From Ralstonia wenshanensis (lineage in GTDB: Bacteria > Pseudomonadota > Gammaproteobacteria > Burkholderiales > Burkholderiaceae): 64,000 nt of DNA. Position numbers and translations under genes: made by a program. The notes beneath the pieces are model-generated. The model made no database searches. It saw nothing but the letters and a program-made list of their open reading frames with translations, and was not told where the DNA came from. The stretch lies in the NCBI RefSeq assembly GCF_021173085.1, contig NZ_CP076412.1, forward strand, positions 1-64,000. The letters run 5' to 3'. This document shows positions 53,607-63,285 of the stretch, one piece after another (positions within the stretch are counted from its first letter, which is position 1; the number at the start of each line of letters is the position of its first letter).

Positions 53607-54062
53607 ATGCGCCGAATAGCGACAGCGTTAGCGTTTTTCGTTGCGGCCCCGTACTCCGCATCGGCAGCAGACGCCGTTGCGATTTCGCCCGATCGACTCA
53701 CCAACGCCACCATCGAAATTCGGGGCAGCGACATCTACTACGAGTTGCACAGTGCGACCGGCATTCGCAGCGGGACAATCGCTACCCAAACTGAAAAGCC
53801 TATCCACCTAGTGGCAGGCGACTACGATTTCAGCGGACGACAGGGCTTCGCTTTCTGGTCGATCGACGAAGGGTAGGGCGTGTACAAGATCTACCGTGTT
53901 TTCACGTTCTCACGAAAGCGGAACGATTTTGTCGAGCGCCATCCCCGCTGTGGCGACGCGTTCCTCAACCTTCGAGTGGACGCGCAACGAAAACGACTGA
54001 TCAGTACATTCTTCGAGAACAACATTCCCAAGTCATGCGTAACACGGTTGGATCCGGATTGA
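53607..54062 (+). pseudogene. Exported XAC2610-like protein gene broken by an in-frame TAG
   Basis: The ATG at 53607 begins a signal peptide (MRRIATALAFFVAAPYSASA) and a beta-rich protein that stops at TAG 53874-53876 after GDYDFSGRQGFAFWSIDEG. The same frame continues at once with GVYKIYRVFTFSRKR and RCGDAFLNLRVD and stops at 54062. Joined, they give 151 aa with one amber codon in place of probably Tyr (TAT or TAC), and the joined sequence reads like one domain. The DYDFSG motif and DEG.GVY pattern resemble XAC2610-type periplasmic immunity proteins. Most likely a recent nonsense mutation or a sequencing error. Confidence 0.65.
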
Positions 54063-54064
54063 AG

Positions 54065-54982
54065 ATGCTTCGCTACGCTTTGCTGGCATATGTGTTTGCT
54101 ATGGCATTTCCGGCCTTGGCGGATGGGCCATTGACGATACCTCGTAGCGAACAAACGAGTGCCGGCTATCTGAGCACAGCATTGCTGCTAAAGCCATGCC
54201 TCGATATTCGTGAATGGTCGCCCGAGCCGAGCGACGATCTTCTGAAGCAGGTCGCAGATGCGAGAAAAGGCCTGCCTCCAGAGACGTGCGACTCGCCCGC
54301 GCTGGTGGAGAAGTTGTTCAAGGTGCGATTTCTGCAGTACGCCTCGATTGCTGTGGTAAGCGATCCCTGGAATCTGGATGCAAAGATCCGCGCGCAGGAT
54401 GAAGCCATGGGCCGGTGCAAGAACACGGAATGCCTGGACCGCGAGTTGGATGCGGCGATTACCGCGTTGTCGCCTGTGTACCTGAACTCCCATCCGGAAT
54501 GGCCGAATGGAGCAGGTCCATGCACGTCGAAAAGTGTCGACGTGCCAGCGAACAAGGTCCGCGCATTGCTGGGCGCCAAAGTTCAAAAAGGCATTGTCGA
54601 CAAGTGCGCCCCAGAGTTGTTTTCCGTGCAAACGTGCAGGGGGACGCATGGCACGCTCGTCTTTGCGGGATGCGCGATGAGTGGCAATCAGGTGAACGCT
54701 CCGGAATGGCTCTATCGCATCAGAGGCGCCAAGCTTGAATCACTGCTTGCCATCGATGATGGGCCGTCTGGCGTGTTGAAAACTACGTGCAATGGCATGC
54801 CGGATCTTATGACGAGTGCACGCGTCAGCATGGGCGAGCATTACGTGACCTACTACCGCTACGACGGCACGCGCTACGAATCCGCGTATGGCTACACGGC
54901 GATGAGCGTGGGCACAGACGATAGCGGCAATGATTTGGTGATCGCGCAAGGTGGGCAGACCACAAGGGTGGTTTGCCGGTAG
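54065..54982 (+). CDS. Exported protein of unknown function (LprI-like N-terminal region)
   Basis: 305 aa from the ATG at 54065, 2 bp after the broken gene; an ATG at 54035 inside that gene is the alternative. A signal peptide ends at FPALADG. Residues about 120-145 (MGRCKNTECLDRELDAAITA) have the Cys spacing of LprI-type lysozyme-inhibitor modules, and several further Cys suggest disulfides in the periplasm. The C-terminal part (RVSMGEHYVTYYRYDGTRYE) is beta-rich and ends VVCR. It closes the effector island. An immunity or inhibitor role is plausible but unproven. Confidence 0.65.
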   Translation: MLRYALLAYVFAMAFPALADGPLTIPRSEQTSAGYLSTALLLKPCLDIREWSPEPSDDLLKQVADARKGLPPETCDSPALVEKLFKVRFLQYASIAVVSDPWNLDAKIRAQDEAMGRCKNTECLDRELDAAITALSPVYLNSHPEWPNGAGPCTSKSVDVPANKVRALLGAKVQKGIVDKCAPELFSVQTCRGTHGTLVFAGCAMSGNQVNAPEWLYRIRGAKLESLLAIDDGPSGVLKTTCNGMPDLMTSARVSMGEHYVTYYRYDGTRYESAYGYTAMSVGTDDSGNDLVIAQGGQTTRVVCR

Positions 54983-55006
54983 ATCAAGACTTGCGCCAAG
55001 GCGCGA

Positions 55007-57043
55007 TCAGCCCCCCGTCCGCTGCTTCTGCAACATCGCCAACTGCGTCGCCAGGTAATTGCTCGTATTCGTCATACTCGCTACCACCTTCGACAGCGCA
55101 TTGAACTGCGCGTAATACAGCGCCTGCTTGGCATCGAGCTGCTTCTGCATCAGATCGATCTGCTTGCCGAGCGATGTGATGGAGCTGTTGATGGCGTCGC
55201 TGGCGTTCTGCACCATGCCGTTGTTCGACAACAAGTTGCCCGACACGGTGTGGAGTTGCGCCGCATAGCCGCGCTGCACGGTGACGGTGCCGCGGTCGCC
55301 CAACGCGCCGCCGGTCACTTGCACCGTCAGGCCATCGACGGCCGATCCGCTGGCGCCGTAGAGGTTCTGGCCCGAACCCGTGGCGGCCGCGCCGTTGATG
55401 GTGCCCTGCACATCGCGCCCGGCCGTGGCCGTGGGGCTGCCACCGAGCAGCGATGCCGCGCCATTGCCCGACACCGACACCGTCGATACCGAGCCGTATT
55501 GCTTGTCGGTGAACGTCAGCACGCCGTTGGCATCGGTGCCGATGGCGACTTCCACCTTGGCTTTCTGCAGGTCGGGCGAGGCGTTGATCTGGCTCTGGAT
55601 CTGCGTGGCCAGGCTCGACGCGGTGTAGTTGCCTGCCGGGACCTTGATGTTGGTCGTGATGCCGCTGAGCGTGACGGACAGGCTGTCGTTCACGCCGCTC
55701 TGGATGGTCGTGTTGGCAGCTGCCGAGCCCTTGAGCGAGCCTTGCGTAGCCAGCTGGGTGACATTGACGGCGTAGCTGCCGGCCTGCGTGGTCGTTGAAA
55801 ACGCCGAAACCTTCAGCAATGAATCCGTCGCCGTGCCGGTGCCGGCAAACAGCGCCGCCACTTGGCTAGGCGATTTCTTCAGCGCGGCCGTGAGCTTCGC
55901 GTCGTCAATCGACAGCGTGCCTTCCTTGTCCATCGTCACGCCGATACTGCCGAGCGACTGGAACGCGCCGTTGCCGATACCTTGGCCCAGCACGTCGGTC
56001 AGCTGGTTGATCATCGCCTTGGTGCTGACGTCGCCGGCCAGCGCGCCGTTGTTGGCGGCATTGGCGGTGTCGAACTTGGTCAGCGCATTGAGCTGGATGC
56101 GCAGCGCGTTGTACGCCTTGACGAAGTTGAGTACCGACTGGCTGGCCTGGCCGGCGTCGCTGCCGACCGTGACGGTGGTGCTGCCCGTCTTGGCGAGCGT
56201 GAACGAGGTGCCGTCCACCACGTCCGTCAGCGTGTTGGTGGCGCTTTGCACGGCGATGCCGTTGACGGTAGCCATGGCGTTGCGGCCCGTCGCGACCTCG
56301 CTCATGTTCTGCGTGCCGGCCGGGTCGTGGCTCAGGAGGGATTGCAGTGCCGGGTCGCCCGAGACGGCAATCTTCATCTCCGAATTGGCGCCGCCCGCTG
56401 TGGACGTCAGCACCAGCCGGTACGGCGAATTGCTGCCGTCGTTGACGATGCTGGCCGAGACGCCCAGGTTGGCGCTGTTGATCGCATCGCGGATGCCGGC
56501 GAGCGTGTTGTTCGACGGGTCGATGGTGATCGAGCCGCCGGCCTGGTTGCCGTTCTGCGTGAAGGTGGCGCCGGTGTATTTGCCGTCGGCAAAGCTGCCG
56601 CCCGAGACGCTGCCAAATGAAAAAGTAAGCGTAGTGGGCGTGCCGCTGCCGATGGGCGTCTTGCTCGACGCCTGCCCGGCGGCTGACAGCACCTGCGCCT
56701 GCGCAAGCTGCGTCACGTTGACTTGATACGTGCCCGCCGGTGCCGTGTTGGACAGCGAAGCTGTGAGGATCGACGTGTCGTGTCCGCTGGCCTTGTTGCC
56801 GGTAAACGTATCCGGGTTATTCAGGGCGGCCATCGCCGTCTGGAAGGTCGCCAGGGCGCTTTTGAGCGAGCCGACCGCCGACAACTGCGTCTGAAACGCC
56901 TTCTGCTGCGTCTGTCGCAGCGTCATGCCCTTGCTTTCCGCCTGGATCAGCTTCGTGACAAGGCTGTTGACGTCGATGTTCGTACCGATGCCCGGAACGG
57001 AGATCGGCGGAATGTAGTTGTTGCTCGTGGACGAGGTGGCCAT
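55007..57043 (-). CDS. fliD: Flagellar filament cap protein FliD (HAP2)
   Basis: 678 aa, longer than E. coli FliD (about 470). FliD pentamers cap the growing flagellum and fold flagellin. Seen: the FliD N-terminal domain (about 15-110, VPGIGTNIDVNSLVTKLIQA), two flagellin hook IN motifs (AGTYQVNVTQLAQAQ near 103 and AGSYAVNVTQLATQG near 420), and a C-terminal coiled-coil domain ending YLATQLAMLQKQ. No other flagellar gene is in the window. A sigma-28-like promoter lies just upstream, so it is probably expressed with late flagellar genes elsewhere. Confidence 0.95.
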   Translation of the reverse strand: MATSSTSNNYIPPISVPGIGTNIDVNSLVTKLIQAESKGMTLRQTQQKAFQTQLSAVGSLKSALATFQTAMAALNNPDTFTGNKASGHDTSILTASLSNTAPAGTYQVNVTQLAQAQVLSAAGQASSKTPIGSGTPTTLTFSFGSVSGGSFADGKYTGATFTQNGNQAGGSITIDPSNNTLAGIRDAINSANLGVSASIVNDGSNSPYRLVLTSTAGGANSEMKIAVSGDPALQSLLSHDPAGTQNMSEVATGRNAMATVNGIAVQSATNTLTDVVDGTSFTLAKTGSTTVTVGSDAGQASQSVLNFVKAYNALRIQLNALTKFDTANAANNGALAGDVSTKAMINQLTDVLGQGIGNGAFQSLGSIGVTMDKEGTLSIDDAKLTAALKKSPSQVAALFAGTGTATDSLLKVSAFSTTTQAGSYAVNVTQLATQGSLKGSAAANTTIQSGVNDSLSVTLSGITTNIKVPAGNYTASSLATQIQSQINASPDLQKAKVEVAIGTDANGVLTFTDKQYGSVSTVSVSGNGAASLLGGSPTATAGRDVQGTINGAAATGSGQNLYGASGSAVDGLTVQVTGGALGDRGTVTVQRGYAAQLHTVSGNLLSNNGMVQNASDAINSSITSLGKQIDLMQKQLDAKQALYYAQFNALSKVVASMTNTSNYLATQLAMLQKQRTGG

Positions 57044-57084
57044 GGTCGGACGCGCGCAAACGCTTTCTTCACAATCTCCACAAT

Positions 57085-57111
57085 GTGACGGCAGCGCAGC
57101 CCCGTTCTTTA
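57085..57111 (-). promoter_or_regulatory. Sigma-28 (FliA)-like promoter of fliD
   Basis: On the minus strand TAAAGAAC (57111-57104), an 11-bp spacer, then GCCGTCAC (57092-57085). The sigma-28 consensus is TAAAGTTT-N11-GCCGATAA, so TAAAG, GCCG and the spacing match. Transcription would begin near 57078, about 35 nt before the ATG. Confidence 0.6.
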
Positions 57112-57153
57112 GAGCAAACCCTGCTCGGGCAGCCTTTTTGTCCGGGTTTGCTC
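57112..57153. repeat. Inverted repeat upstream of the fliD promoter
   Basis: Perfect 10-bp arms GAGCAAACCC (57112-57121) and GGGTTTGCTC (57144-57153), 22 bp apart, with a smaller hairpin inside (TGCTCGGGCA). It begins directly next to the -35 element. It could be an operator or part of a terminator for uvrA transcripts. Confidence 0.55.
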
Positions 57154-57196
57154 AGGAAAGCGAAAGAATTGCCGACGCCACACGACGCAGCGGCCA

Positions 57197-57232
57197 GCGC
57201 GGCGGTCTCCACCAGGGTGGAGACCGCCGCGC
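57197..57232 (-). terminator. Long perfect hairpin just after uvrA
   Basis: Arms of 17 bp (57197-57213 and 57216-57232, GCGCGGCGGTCTCCACC and its complement) separated by 2 bp, starting 4 nt after the uvrA stop. No T-run follows, so termination may need Rho; it may also protect the 3' end of the mRNA. The pairing is exact. Confidence 0.55.
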
Positions 57233-57236
57233 TCCG

Positions 57237-60200
57237 TTAAACCGTCTCGCCTTCCTTGCTCGGATCGACCTGCTTGCCGCGCGCCAGCACCGGCACCAAC
57301 GCTGCACCGGTATGGCTGGCCGGCACGCGCGTCAGCGCCTCCGGCCCGCAAGCCGCGACGATCGTGCCGCCCTCATCGCCGCCTTCGGGGCCGAGATCGA
57401 GAATCCAGTCCGCCTCGGCAATCACGTCGAGGTCGTGCTCGATCACGATCACGCTGTGGCCGCCGTCCGCCAGGCGATGCAGTACGCGAATCAGCTTGGC
57501 CACGTCGGCCATGTGCAGACCCACGGTCGGCTCGTCCAGCACGTAGAGCGTGTGCGGCGCCTTCTGGCCGCGGCGCGTTACGTCATCGCGCACTTTGGAC
57601 AGCTCGGTGACGAGCTTGATGCGCTGCGCCTCGCCGCCGGACAGCGTGGGCGAGGGCTGGCCGAGCGTCAGGTAGCCAAGGCCCACGTCCTTCATCAACT
57701 GCAGCGGATGGGCGATGCTGTTCATCGCGCCGAAAAACTCGACCGCTTCGTCGATCTCCATGGTCAGCACATCGCCGATGTTCTTGCCGCGCCAGGTGAC
57801 AGCCAGCGTTTCTGCATTGAAGCGCTGACCGTGGCAGACGTCGCAGCCGACCTTCACGTCGGGCAGAAAGCTCATGGCGATGGTGCGCACGCCCTGGCCT
57901 TCACAGGCGGGGCAGCGGCCGTCGCCGGTGTTGAACGAAAAGCGCGAGGCGGTGTAGCCGCGTGCGCGGGCTTCCAGCGTGTCGGCAAAGAGCTTGCGGA
58001 TGGTGTCCCACACGCCGATGTACGTGGCTGGGCAGGAGCGCGGCGTTTTGCCGATCGGCGTCTGGTCGACTTCAAGCACGCGGTCGATGGTTTCCCAGCC
58101 GGTGACGCTGTCGCAGCCGTGCCAGTCGTGTTTGACATCGAGCTTGCGCGGCATCTTCGCCTCAGGCGTCTCAGCCTGCGCGGCCTTGCGTGCACGGCGG
58201 GTTGCCGGCGAAGACAGCACCGAACGGCCGACCGCATCGAGCAGGTTCGTCATCAACACATCGCGCGCCAGCGTCGATTTGCCCGAGCCCGACACGCCCG
58301 TAATGGCCACGAGGCGCGACAGCGGCATCGTCGCGGTCACGTTGCGCAGGTTGTGCAGCTTGGCGCCGTGCACAGTGAGCCATTGCTCCGGCACCGCCTG
58401 CGTCCCGGCACGCGGCGCAACCACCTGGCGGCGCGGCTGCAGCGGATGCTCGATCGGCTGCGACAGAAATCGGCCCGTGAGCGAATCCGGCTGGGCTGCC
58501 AGGTCTGCAACACCGCCTTGCGCGACCAGTGTGCCGCCGCGTTTGCCGGCGCCCGGGCCGATGTCGATGATGTGGTCGGCCCGGCGGATGGTGTCTTCAT
58601 CGTGCTCGACCACCACCAGCGTGTTGCCTTTGTCGCCCAGTTTGCGTAGCGCGTCGAGCAGGATCTGGTTGTCGCGCGGATGCAGGCCGATGGTCGGCTC
58701 ATCCAGCACGTAGCAGACGCCCTGCAGGTTGCTGCCGAGTTGCGCTGCCAGGCGGATACGCTGCGCTTCGCCGCCTGACAGGCTCGGCGCGGCGCGATCC
58801 AGGCTCAGGTAGCCCAGCCCAACCTCCTCCAGGAACGACAGGCGGCTGTGGATTTCGGCCACCACGTCGCGGGCGATGTCGGCGTCGCGGCCGGTCAGGT
58901 CCAGGCCCTCGACCCAGCGGCGGGTCTGGCTGACCGTCCACTGCGCAATGTCGACGATGGGTTTGTCGGCAAAGGTCACCGCGCGCGCCGTCGGGTTCAG
59001 GCGCGTGCCGTGGCAGTCCGGGCAGGGCAGGTCGGTCATGCCTTCCGGATCGACTTCCTCCGACGGCAGCGTCTGCTCGCGGCCGCGATCGTCACCGCCG
59101 AGCACGGTGTCGTCAAACGCGGCCCGCTGTTCGCGCGTGAGTGCCAATCCGGTACCGACGCAGCTCGCGCACCAGCCGTGCTTGCTGTTGTACGAGAACA
59201 TGCGCGGGTCCAACTCGGGGTAGCTGGTGCCGCAGGTGGCGCACGCGCGCTTGGTCGAAAACACCTTCACATTGCCGACGTGCGCCGTGCCGCCGTTGTG
59301 CATGGCGTGTTGCAGGCCGTCGAGCGGTGCAAGCACGTGCATGATGCCCTTGCCGTATTCCAGCGCCTGTTCCAGCAACGCACGAAGCGCGGCTTCGTTT
59401 TCCGGCGAGACAACGATGTCGCCCACCGGCAGTTCCAGCGTGTGCTCGCGGAAGCGGTCCAGGCGCGGCCATGGGTCGACGCTCAGGAATTCGCCGTCGA
59501 CGCGCAGATGCGTATAGCCGCGCGCCTTGGCCCATTTGGCCAGGTCGGTATAGACGCCCTTGCGGTTCACGACCAGCGGCGCGAGCAGGCCGATGTGCTG
59601 GCCGCGATGGTCGCGCATGAGTTGGGCAAAGATCGCCTCCGGGCTTTGCGCCGACACGGGCGTGCCGTCGTGGATGCAGTGCTGCACGCCCAGCTTCACA
59701 TACAGCAGGCGCAGGAAGTGCCACACCTCGGACGTGGTCGCCACCGTGCTCTTGCGGCCGCCGCGCGACAGGCGCTGCTCGATGGCCACCGTGGGCGGAA
59801 TGCCGTACACCGCATCGACTTCCGGCCGCCCCGCAGGCTGCACGATCGAACGTGCATACGCATTGAGCGATTCGAGATAGCGGCGCTGTCCTTCGTGGAA
59901 GAGGATGTCGAACGCCAGCGTCGACTTGCCCGAACCCGACACGCCCGTCACCACGTTGAACTTGCCGTGCGGAATATCGACGTTCAGGCCCTTGAGGTTG
60001 TGCTCGTGAGCGTGGACGATGCGCACGACGTTTTCGCCCTGAACTTCCGCCAGTGCAGCACGCTTGGCGCGGCGCTCAGCCAGAGCGGTTTGCAGCGGCA
60101 CGCCTTCGATGGCTTCCGGCTGGCCGACGCTGGCTTCGTATTGCTTGAGCGCGGCGCCCGTGTGCGATGCGGCGCAGCCTTTAACCTGCGCAGGCGTGCC

Positions 60201-63086
60201 GGCGCAGACCAGCAGGCCACCGGCGTCGCCGCCTTCGGGGCCGAGATCGATGATCCAGTCCGCCGCGCGCACCACGTCGAGGTTGTGTTCGATCACGATC
60301 AGCGAATGCCCGGCGTCGAGCAGCTTGCCGAACGCGCGCATCAGCTTGGCGATGTCGTCAAAGTGCAGGCCGGTGGTCGGCTCATCGAACATGAACAGGC
60401 GGCCCGCGTTGGCGGGCACGTCCTGCTTCACGCGCTTGCGGGCGGCCGCCTGGGCAGCCTGTGCGGCTTCGGCCAGGAAGCCCGCCAGCTTCAGGCGTTG
60501 CGCCTCGCCGCCGGAGAGCGTCGGCACCGGCTGGCCAAGCTTCACGTACTCCAGGCCCACGTCAACGATGGGTTGCAGCACGCGCAGCACGTCGGCGTCA
60601 TCGGCGAACACGCTGGCGGCTTCGCTCACCGTCAGCTCCAGCACATCGGCCACCGACAATGCACGGCCGGCGCGCGGCAGCTTCACTTCCAGGATTTCGG
60701 CGCGATAGCGCGTGCCGTCGCAATCGGGGCAGCGCAGGTAGATGTCGGAGAGGAACTGCATCTCGACGTGCTCGAAGCCCGATCCGCCGCAGGTCGGGCA
60801 GCGGCCGTCGCCCGAGTTGAAGCTGAACGTGCCGGCCGTGTAGCCGCGCTGCAGCGCCATCGGCGCCTTGGCGAACAGCTTGCGGATTTCATCGAACGCG
60901 CCAACGTAGCTGGCCGGGTTCGAGCGCGCCGTCTTGCCGATGGGCGATTGGTCGACGAACACCACGTCGCTGATCTGATCGGCACCGCGCAACGCGCGGA
61001 ATGCGCCGGGCGATTCCGTCGCCTTACCAAAATGGCGTGCCAGCGCGGGGTGCAGCACATCCTGGATCAACGTCGATTTGCCCGAGCCGGACACGCCGGT
61101 CACGCACACCAGGCGCTGCAGCGGAATCTCGACCGTGACATCGCGCAGGTTGTGTTCTGCCGCGCCTTCGAGCACCAGCCGCGGCGTGGCGTTATCGACG
61201 GCGCGCGCTTGCCAGTCGGTTGCATCAGCCACGCGCCGCTGTCCGGACAGATAAGCGCCCGTGAGCGTATCGGCCTGGCGGATGGCCGCCGGTGTGCCGT
61301 CAAAGACGATGTTGCCGCCGCGCTCGCCGGGGCCGGGGCCCATGTCGATCAGGCGGTCTGCGGCCAGCATCACGGAAGGATCGTGCTCGACCACCACCAG
61401 CGTGTTGCCGGCGTCGCGCAGGCGCTGCATGGCTTGGACGATGCGGTCCAGATCGCGCGGGTGCAGGCCGATGCTCGGTTCGTCCAGCACGAACAGCGTG
61501 TTGACGAGCGACGTGCCGAGCGCCGTCGTCAGGTTGATCCGCTGCACCTCGCCGCCCGACAGCGTGCGGCTCTGGCGGTCGAGCGTCAGGTAGCCGATAC
61601 CGACGTCGCACAGATACGCCAGGCGCGTGCGCACCTCGTCCAGCAGCAGCTTGAGCGCGTCGTCGAGCAGCGTGGACGGCAGTGTCAGTTCGTCAAAGAA
61701 GCGGCGGATGCGCTCGATGGGCAGCAGCATCAGGTCGTGCACGGTCAGGCCGGGCAGGGCTTCGAGCTGGGCACGGCTCCAGGCCACGCCGCGCGGCATG
61801 AAGCGGTGTTCGGGCGCGAGCACGGCATCCGCGTTTTCCTTGCTGCCGAGGCGCCATTGCATCGACTCGGTTTTCAGGCGTGCGCCGCCACAGGTTTCGC
61901 ACGTCGTGTAGCTGCGGTACTTGGACAGCAGCACGCGGATGTGCATCTTGTACGCCTTCGACTCCAGATAGTCGAAGAAGCGGCGCACGCCGTACCACTG
62001 CTTGTTCCAGCCGCCACGCTTGAAGGCCGGGTCGCCGTTGATGACCCAGTTGCGCTGGGCTTCCGTCATCTCTGCCCACGGCGTGCCGCGCGGGATGTCG
62101 GCTGCGGCGGCGTAGCGCATCAGATCGTCCTGGCACTCCTTCCAGGCCGGCGTCTGCATCGGCTTGATGGCGCCATCGCGCAGGGTTTTGCGCTCGTCCG
62201 GAATCACCAGCCCCAGATCGACGCCGATCACGCGGCCGAAACCACGGCAGGCGTCGCACGCGCCGTAGGCGGAGTTGAACGAGAAGAGGGCGGGCTGCGG
62301 GTCGGCGTAGCGCAGGTCGCTTTCGGGGCAGTGCAGGCCGGTGGAAAAGCGCCAGATGGTTGGCTCCGCACCTTCATCGGCAGGGAGCACGTAGACGCTG
62401 ACGCGCCCACCGCCGCGCTTGAGCGACGACTCGATGGCCTCCAGCGCGCGGGCACGCTCGGTGCCCTGCAGGCGGAAGCGGTCGGCCACCACATCGAGCA
62501 GCTTGCGCTTGCCCGTGGACGACTCGACCACGCGCTCGGCCTGCACGCGCGTATAGCCGCTGACCGACAGCCACTGGGTGACTTCTTCGGGGCTCGCATT
62601 GGCGGGCAGCTCGACGGGAAACGTCACCACCAGGCGCGGATCGCCCTCGCGCGTGCGCGAAAGCAGCTCGTCGTAGATGGTTTCCGGCGAGTCGTGCCGC
62701 ACCGGCAGCGCGGTATCGCGGTCGAACAGCTGTGCGGCGCGTGCAAACAGCAGCTTCAGGTGATCGTTCAGCTCCGTCATCGTGCCGACCGTCGAGCGCG
62801 AACTGCGCACCGGGTTGGTCTGGTCGATGGCGATGGCGGGCGGCACGCCTTCGACGTGCTCGACCTGCGGCCGGTCCATGCGGTCGAGGAACTGGCGCGC
62901 GTAGGCGCTGAAGGTCTCGACGTAGCGGCGCTGGCCTTCTGCGTAAAGCGTGTCGAAAACGAGGCTGGACTTGCCGGACCCCGACGGGCCGGTCACGACG
63001 GTCATCTCGCCCGTGCGCAGGTCCAGATCGAGGTTTTTGAGATTGTGCTGACGGGCTCCGCGCAGGCGAATGACACCGGAGGACAT
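57237..63086 (-). CDS. uvrA: Tandem-duplicated UvrA-family ATPase (double UvrA)
   Basis: About 1949 aa, twice the length of ordinary UvrA, from the ATG at 63086 (MSSGVIRLRGARQHNLK); an ATG at 63161 would add 25 unlike residues. Two complete UvrA units are fused: Walker A motifs near residues 34, 663, 1045 and 1595 (GPSGSGKSS, then GVSGSGKST three times) and four LSGGE signatures. UvrA scans DNA for damage and loads UvrB. In the first unit the first zinc site is degenerate (HCPESD in place of CxxC), while the second unit keeps CATC and CASC. Burkholderiaceae are known to carry such double UvrA besides a normal one; here its repair role is inferred. Confidence 0.93.
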   Translation of the reverse strand: MSSGVIRLRGARQHNLKNLDLDLRTGEMTVVTGPSGSGKSSLVFDTLYAEGQRRYVETFSAYARQFLDRMDRPQVEHVEGVPPAIAIDQTNPVRSSRSTVGTMTELNDHLKLLFARAAQLFDRDTALPVRHDSPETIYDELLSRTREGDPRLVVTFPVELPANASPEEVTQWLSVSGYTRVQAERVVESSTGKRKLLDVVADRFRLQGTERARALEAIESSLKRGGGRVSVYVLPADEGAEPTIWRFSTGLHCPESDLRYADPQPALFSFNSAYGACDACRGFGRVIGVDLGLVIPDERKTLRDGAIKPMQTPAWKECQDDLMRYAAAADIPRGTPWAEMTEAQRNWVINGDPAFKRGGWNKQWYGVRRFFDYLESKAYKMHIRVLLSKYRSYTTCETCGGARLKTESMQWRLGSKENADAVLAPEHRFMPRGVAWSRAQLEALPGLTVHDLMLLPIERIRRFFDELTLPSTLLDDALKLLLDEVRTRLAYLCDVGIGYLTLDRQSRTLSGGEVQRINLTTALGTSLVNTLFVLDEPSIGLHPRDLDRIVQAMQRLRDAGNTLVVVEHDPSVMLAADRLIDMGPGPGERGGNIVFDGTPAAIRQADTLTGAYLSGQRRVADATDWQARAVDNATPRLVLEGAAEHNLRDVTVEIPLQRLVCVTGVSGSGKSTLIQDVLHPALARHFGKATESPGAFRALRGADQISDVVFVDQSPIGKTARSNPASYVGAFDEIRKLFAKAPMALQRGYTAGTFSFNSGDGRCPTCGGSGFEHVEMQFLSDIYLRCPDCDGTRYRAEILEVKLPRAGRALSVADVLELTVSEAASVFADDADVLRVLQPIVDVGLEYVKLGQPVPTLSGGEAQRLKLAGFLAEAAQAAQAAARKRVKQDVPANAGRLFMFDEPTTGLHFDDIAKLMRAFGKLLDAGHSLIVIEHNLDVVRAADWIIDLGPEGGDAGGLLVCAGTPAQVKGCAASHTGAALKQYEASVGQPEAIEGVPLQTALAERRAKRAALAEVQGENVVRIVHAHEHNLKGLNVDIPHGKFNVVTGVSGSGKSTLAFDILFHEGQRRYLESLNAYARSIVQPAGRPEVDAVYGIPPTVAIEQRLSRGGRKSTVATTSEVWHFLRLLYVKLGVQHCIHDGTPVSAQSPEAIFAQLMRDHRGQHIGLLAPLVVNRKGVYTDLAKWAKARGYTHLRVDGEFLSVDPWPRLDRFREHTLELPVGDIVVSPENEAALRALLEQALEYGKGIMHVLAPLDGLQHAMHNGGTAHVGNVKVFSTKRACATCGTSYPELDPRMFSYNSKHGWCASCVGTGLALTREQRAAFDDTVLGGDDRGREQTLPSEEVDPEGMTDLPCPDCHGTRLNPTARAVTFADKPIVDIAQWTVSQTRRWVEGLDLTGRDADIARDVVAEIHSRLSFLEEVGLGYLSLDRAAPSLSGGEAQRIRLAAQLGSNLQGVCYVLDEPTIGLHPRDNQILLDALRKLGDKGNTLVVVEHDEDTIRRADHIIDIGPGAGKRGGTLVAQGGVADLAAQPDSLTGRFLSQPIEHPLQPRRQVVAPRAGTQAVPEQWLTVHGAKLHNLRNVTATMPLSRLVAITGVSGSGKSTLARDVLMTNLLDAVGRSVLSSPATRRARKAAQAETPEAKMPRKLDVKHDWHGCDSVTGWETIDRVLEVDQTPIGKTPRSCPATYIGVWDTIRKLFADTLEARARGYTASRFSFNTGDGRCPACEGQGVRTIAMSFLPDVKVGCDVCHGQRFNAETLAVTWRGKNIGDVLTMEIDEAVEFFGAMNSIAHPLQLMKDVGLGYLTLGQPSPTLSGGEAQRIKLVTELSKVRDDVTRRGQKAPHTLYVLDEPTVGLHMADVAKLIRVLHRLADGGHSVIVIEHDLDVIAEADWILDLGPEGGDEGGTIVAACGPEALTRVPASHTGAALVPVLARGKQVDPSKEGETV

Positions 63087-63246
63087 GGAGGGCGTTCCTT
63101 GGAGCTTGGAGGTAGAGGGGAATGCCGGCGCCGGTGAATCACTTGCAGCCGCGCCGGGCAATCAGAATTCGAGCCGTAAACTGTAGCGGATTATGAAGAT
63201 CCGGTTCGTCTACGAAACATGTCGCGAGCGCGAGCGTAACGCAGGG

Positions 63247-63270
63247 CTCCTGACAGCGTTTTGTCAGGAG
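63247..63270. repeat. Short inverted repeat between uvrA and the amidotransferase gene
   Basis: Arms CTCCTGACA (63247-63255) and TGTCAGGAG (63262-63270) with a 6-nt loop. It lies between the amidotransferase terminator and uvrA, both on the minus strand, and has no T-run of note. It could be an operator for uvrA or a backup terminator; I see no LexA-type box. Confidence 0.4.
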
Positions 63271-63285
63271 GTTTCAGCGGAGGCG

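Noticed and set aside
53880-54062. Independent small gene starting at GTG 53880
   Set aside because: No ribosome-binding site, and the sequence continues the domain interrupted by the TAG, so it is part of the broken gene.
58848-63137. Plus-strand open frame of 1429 codons
   Set aside because: Antisense shadow of the double uvrA; composition rich in Arg, His, Ala and Gln, with no domain.
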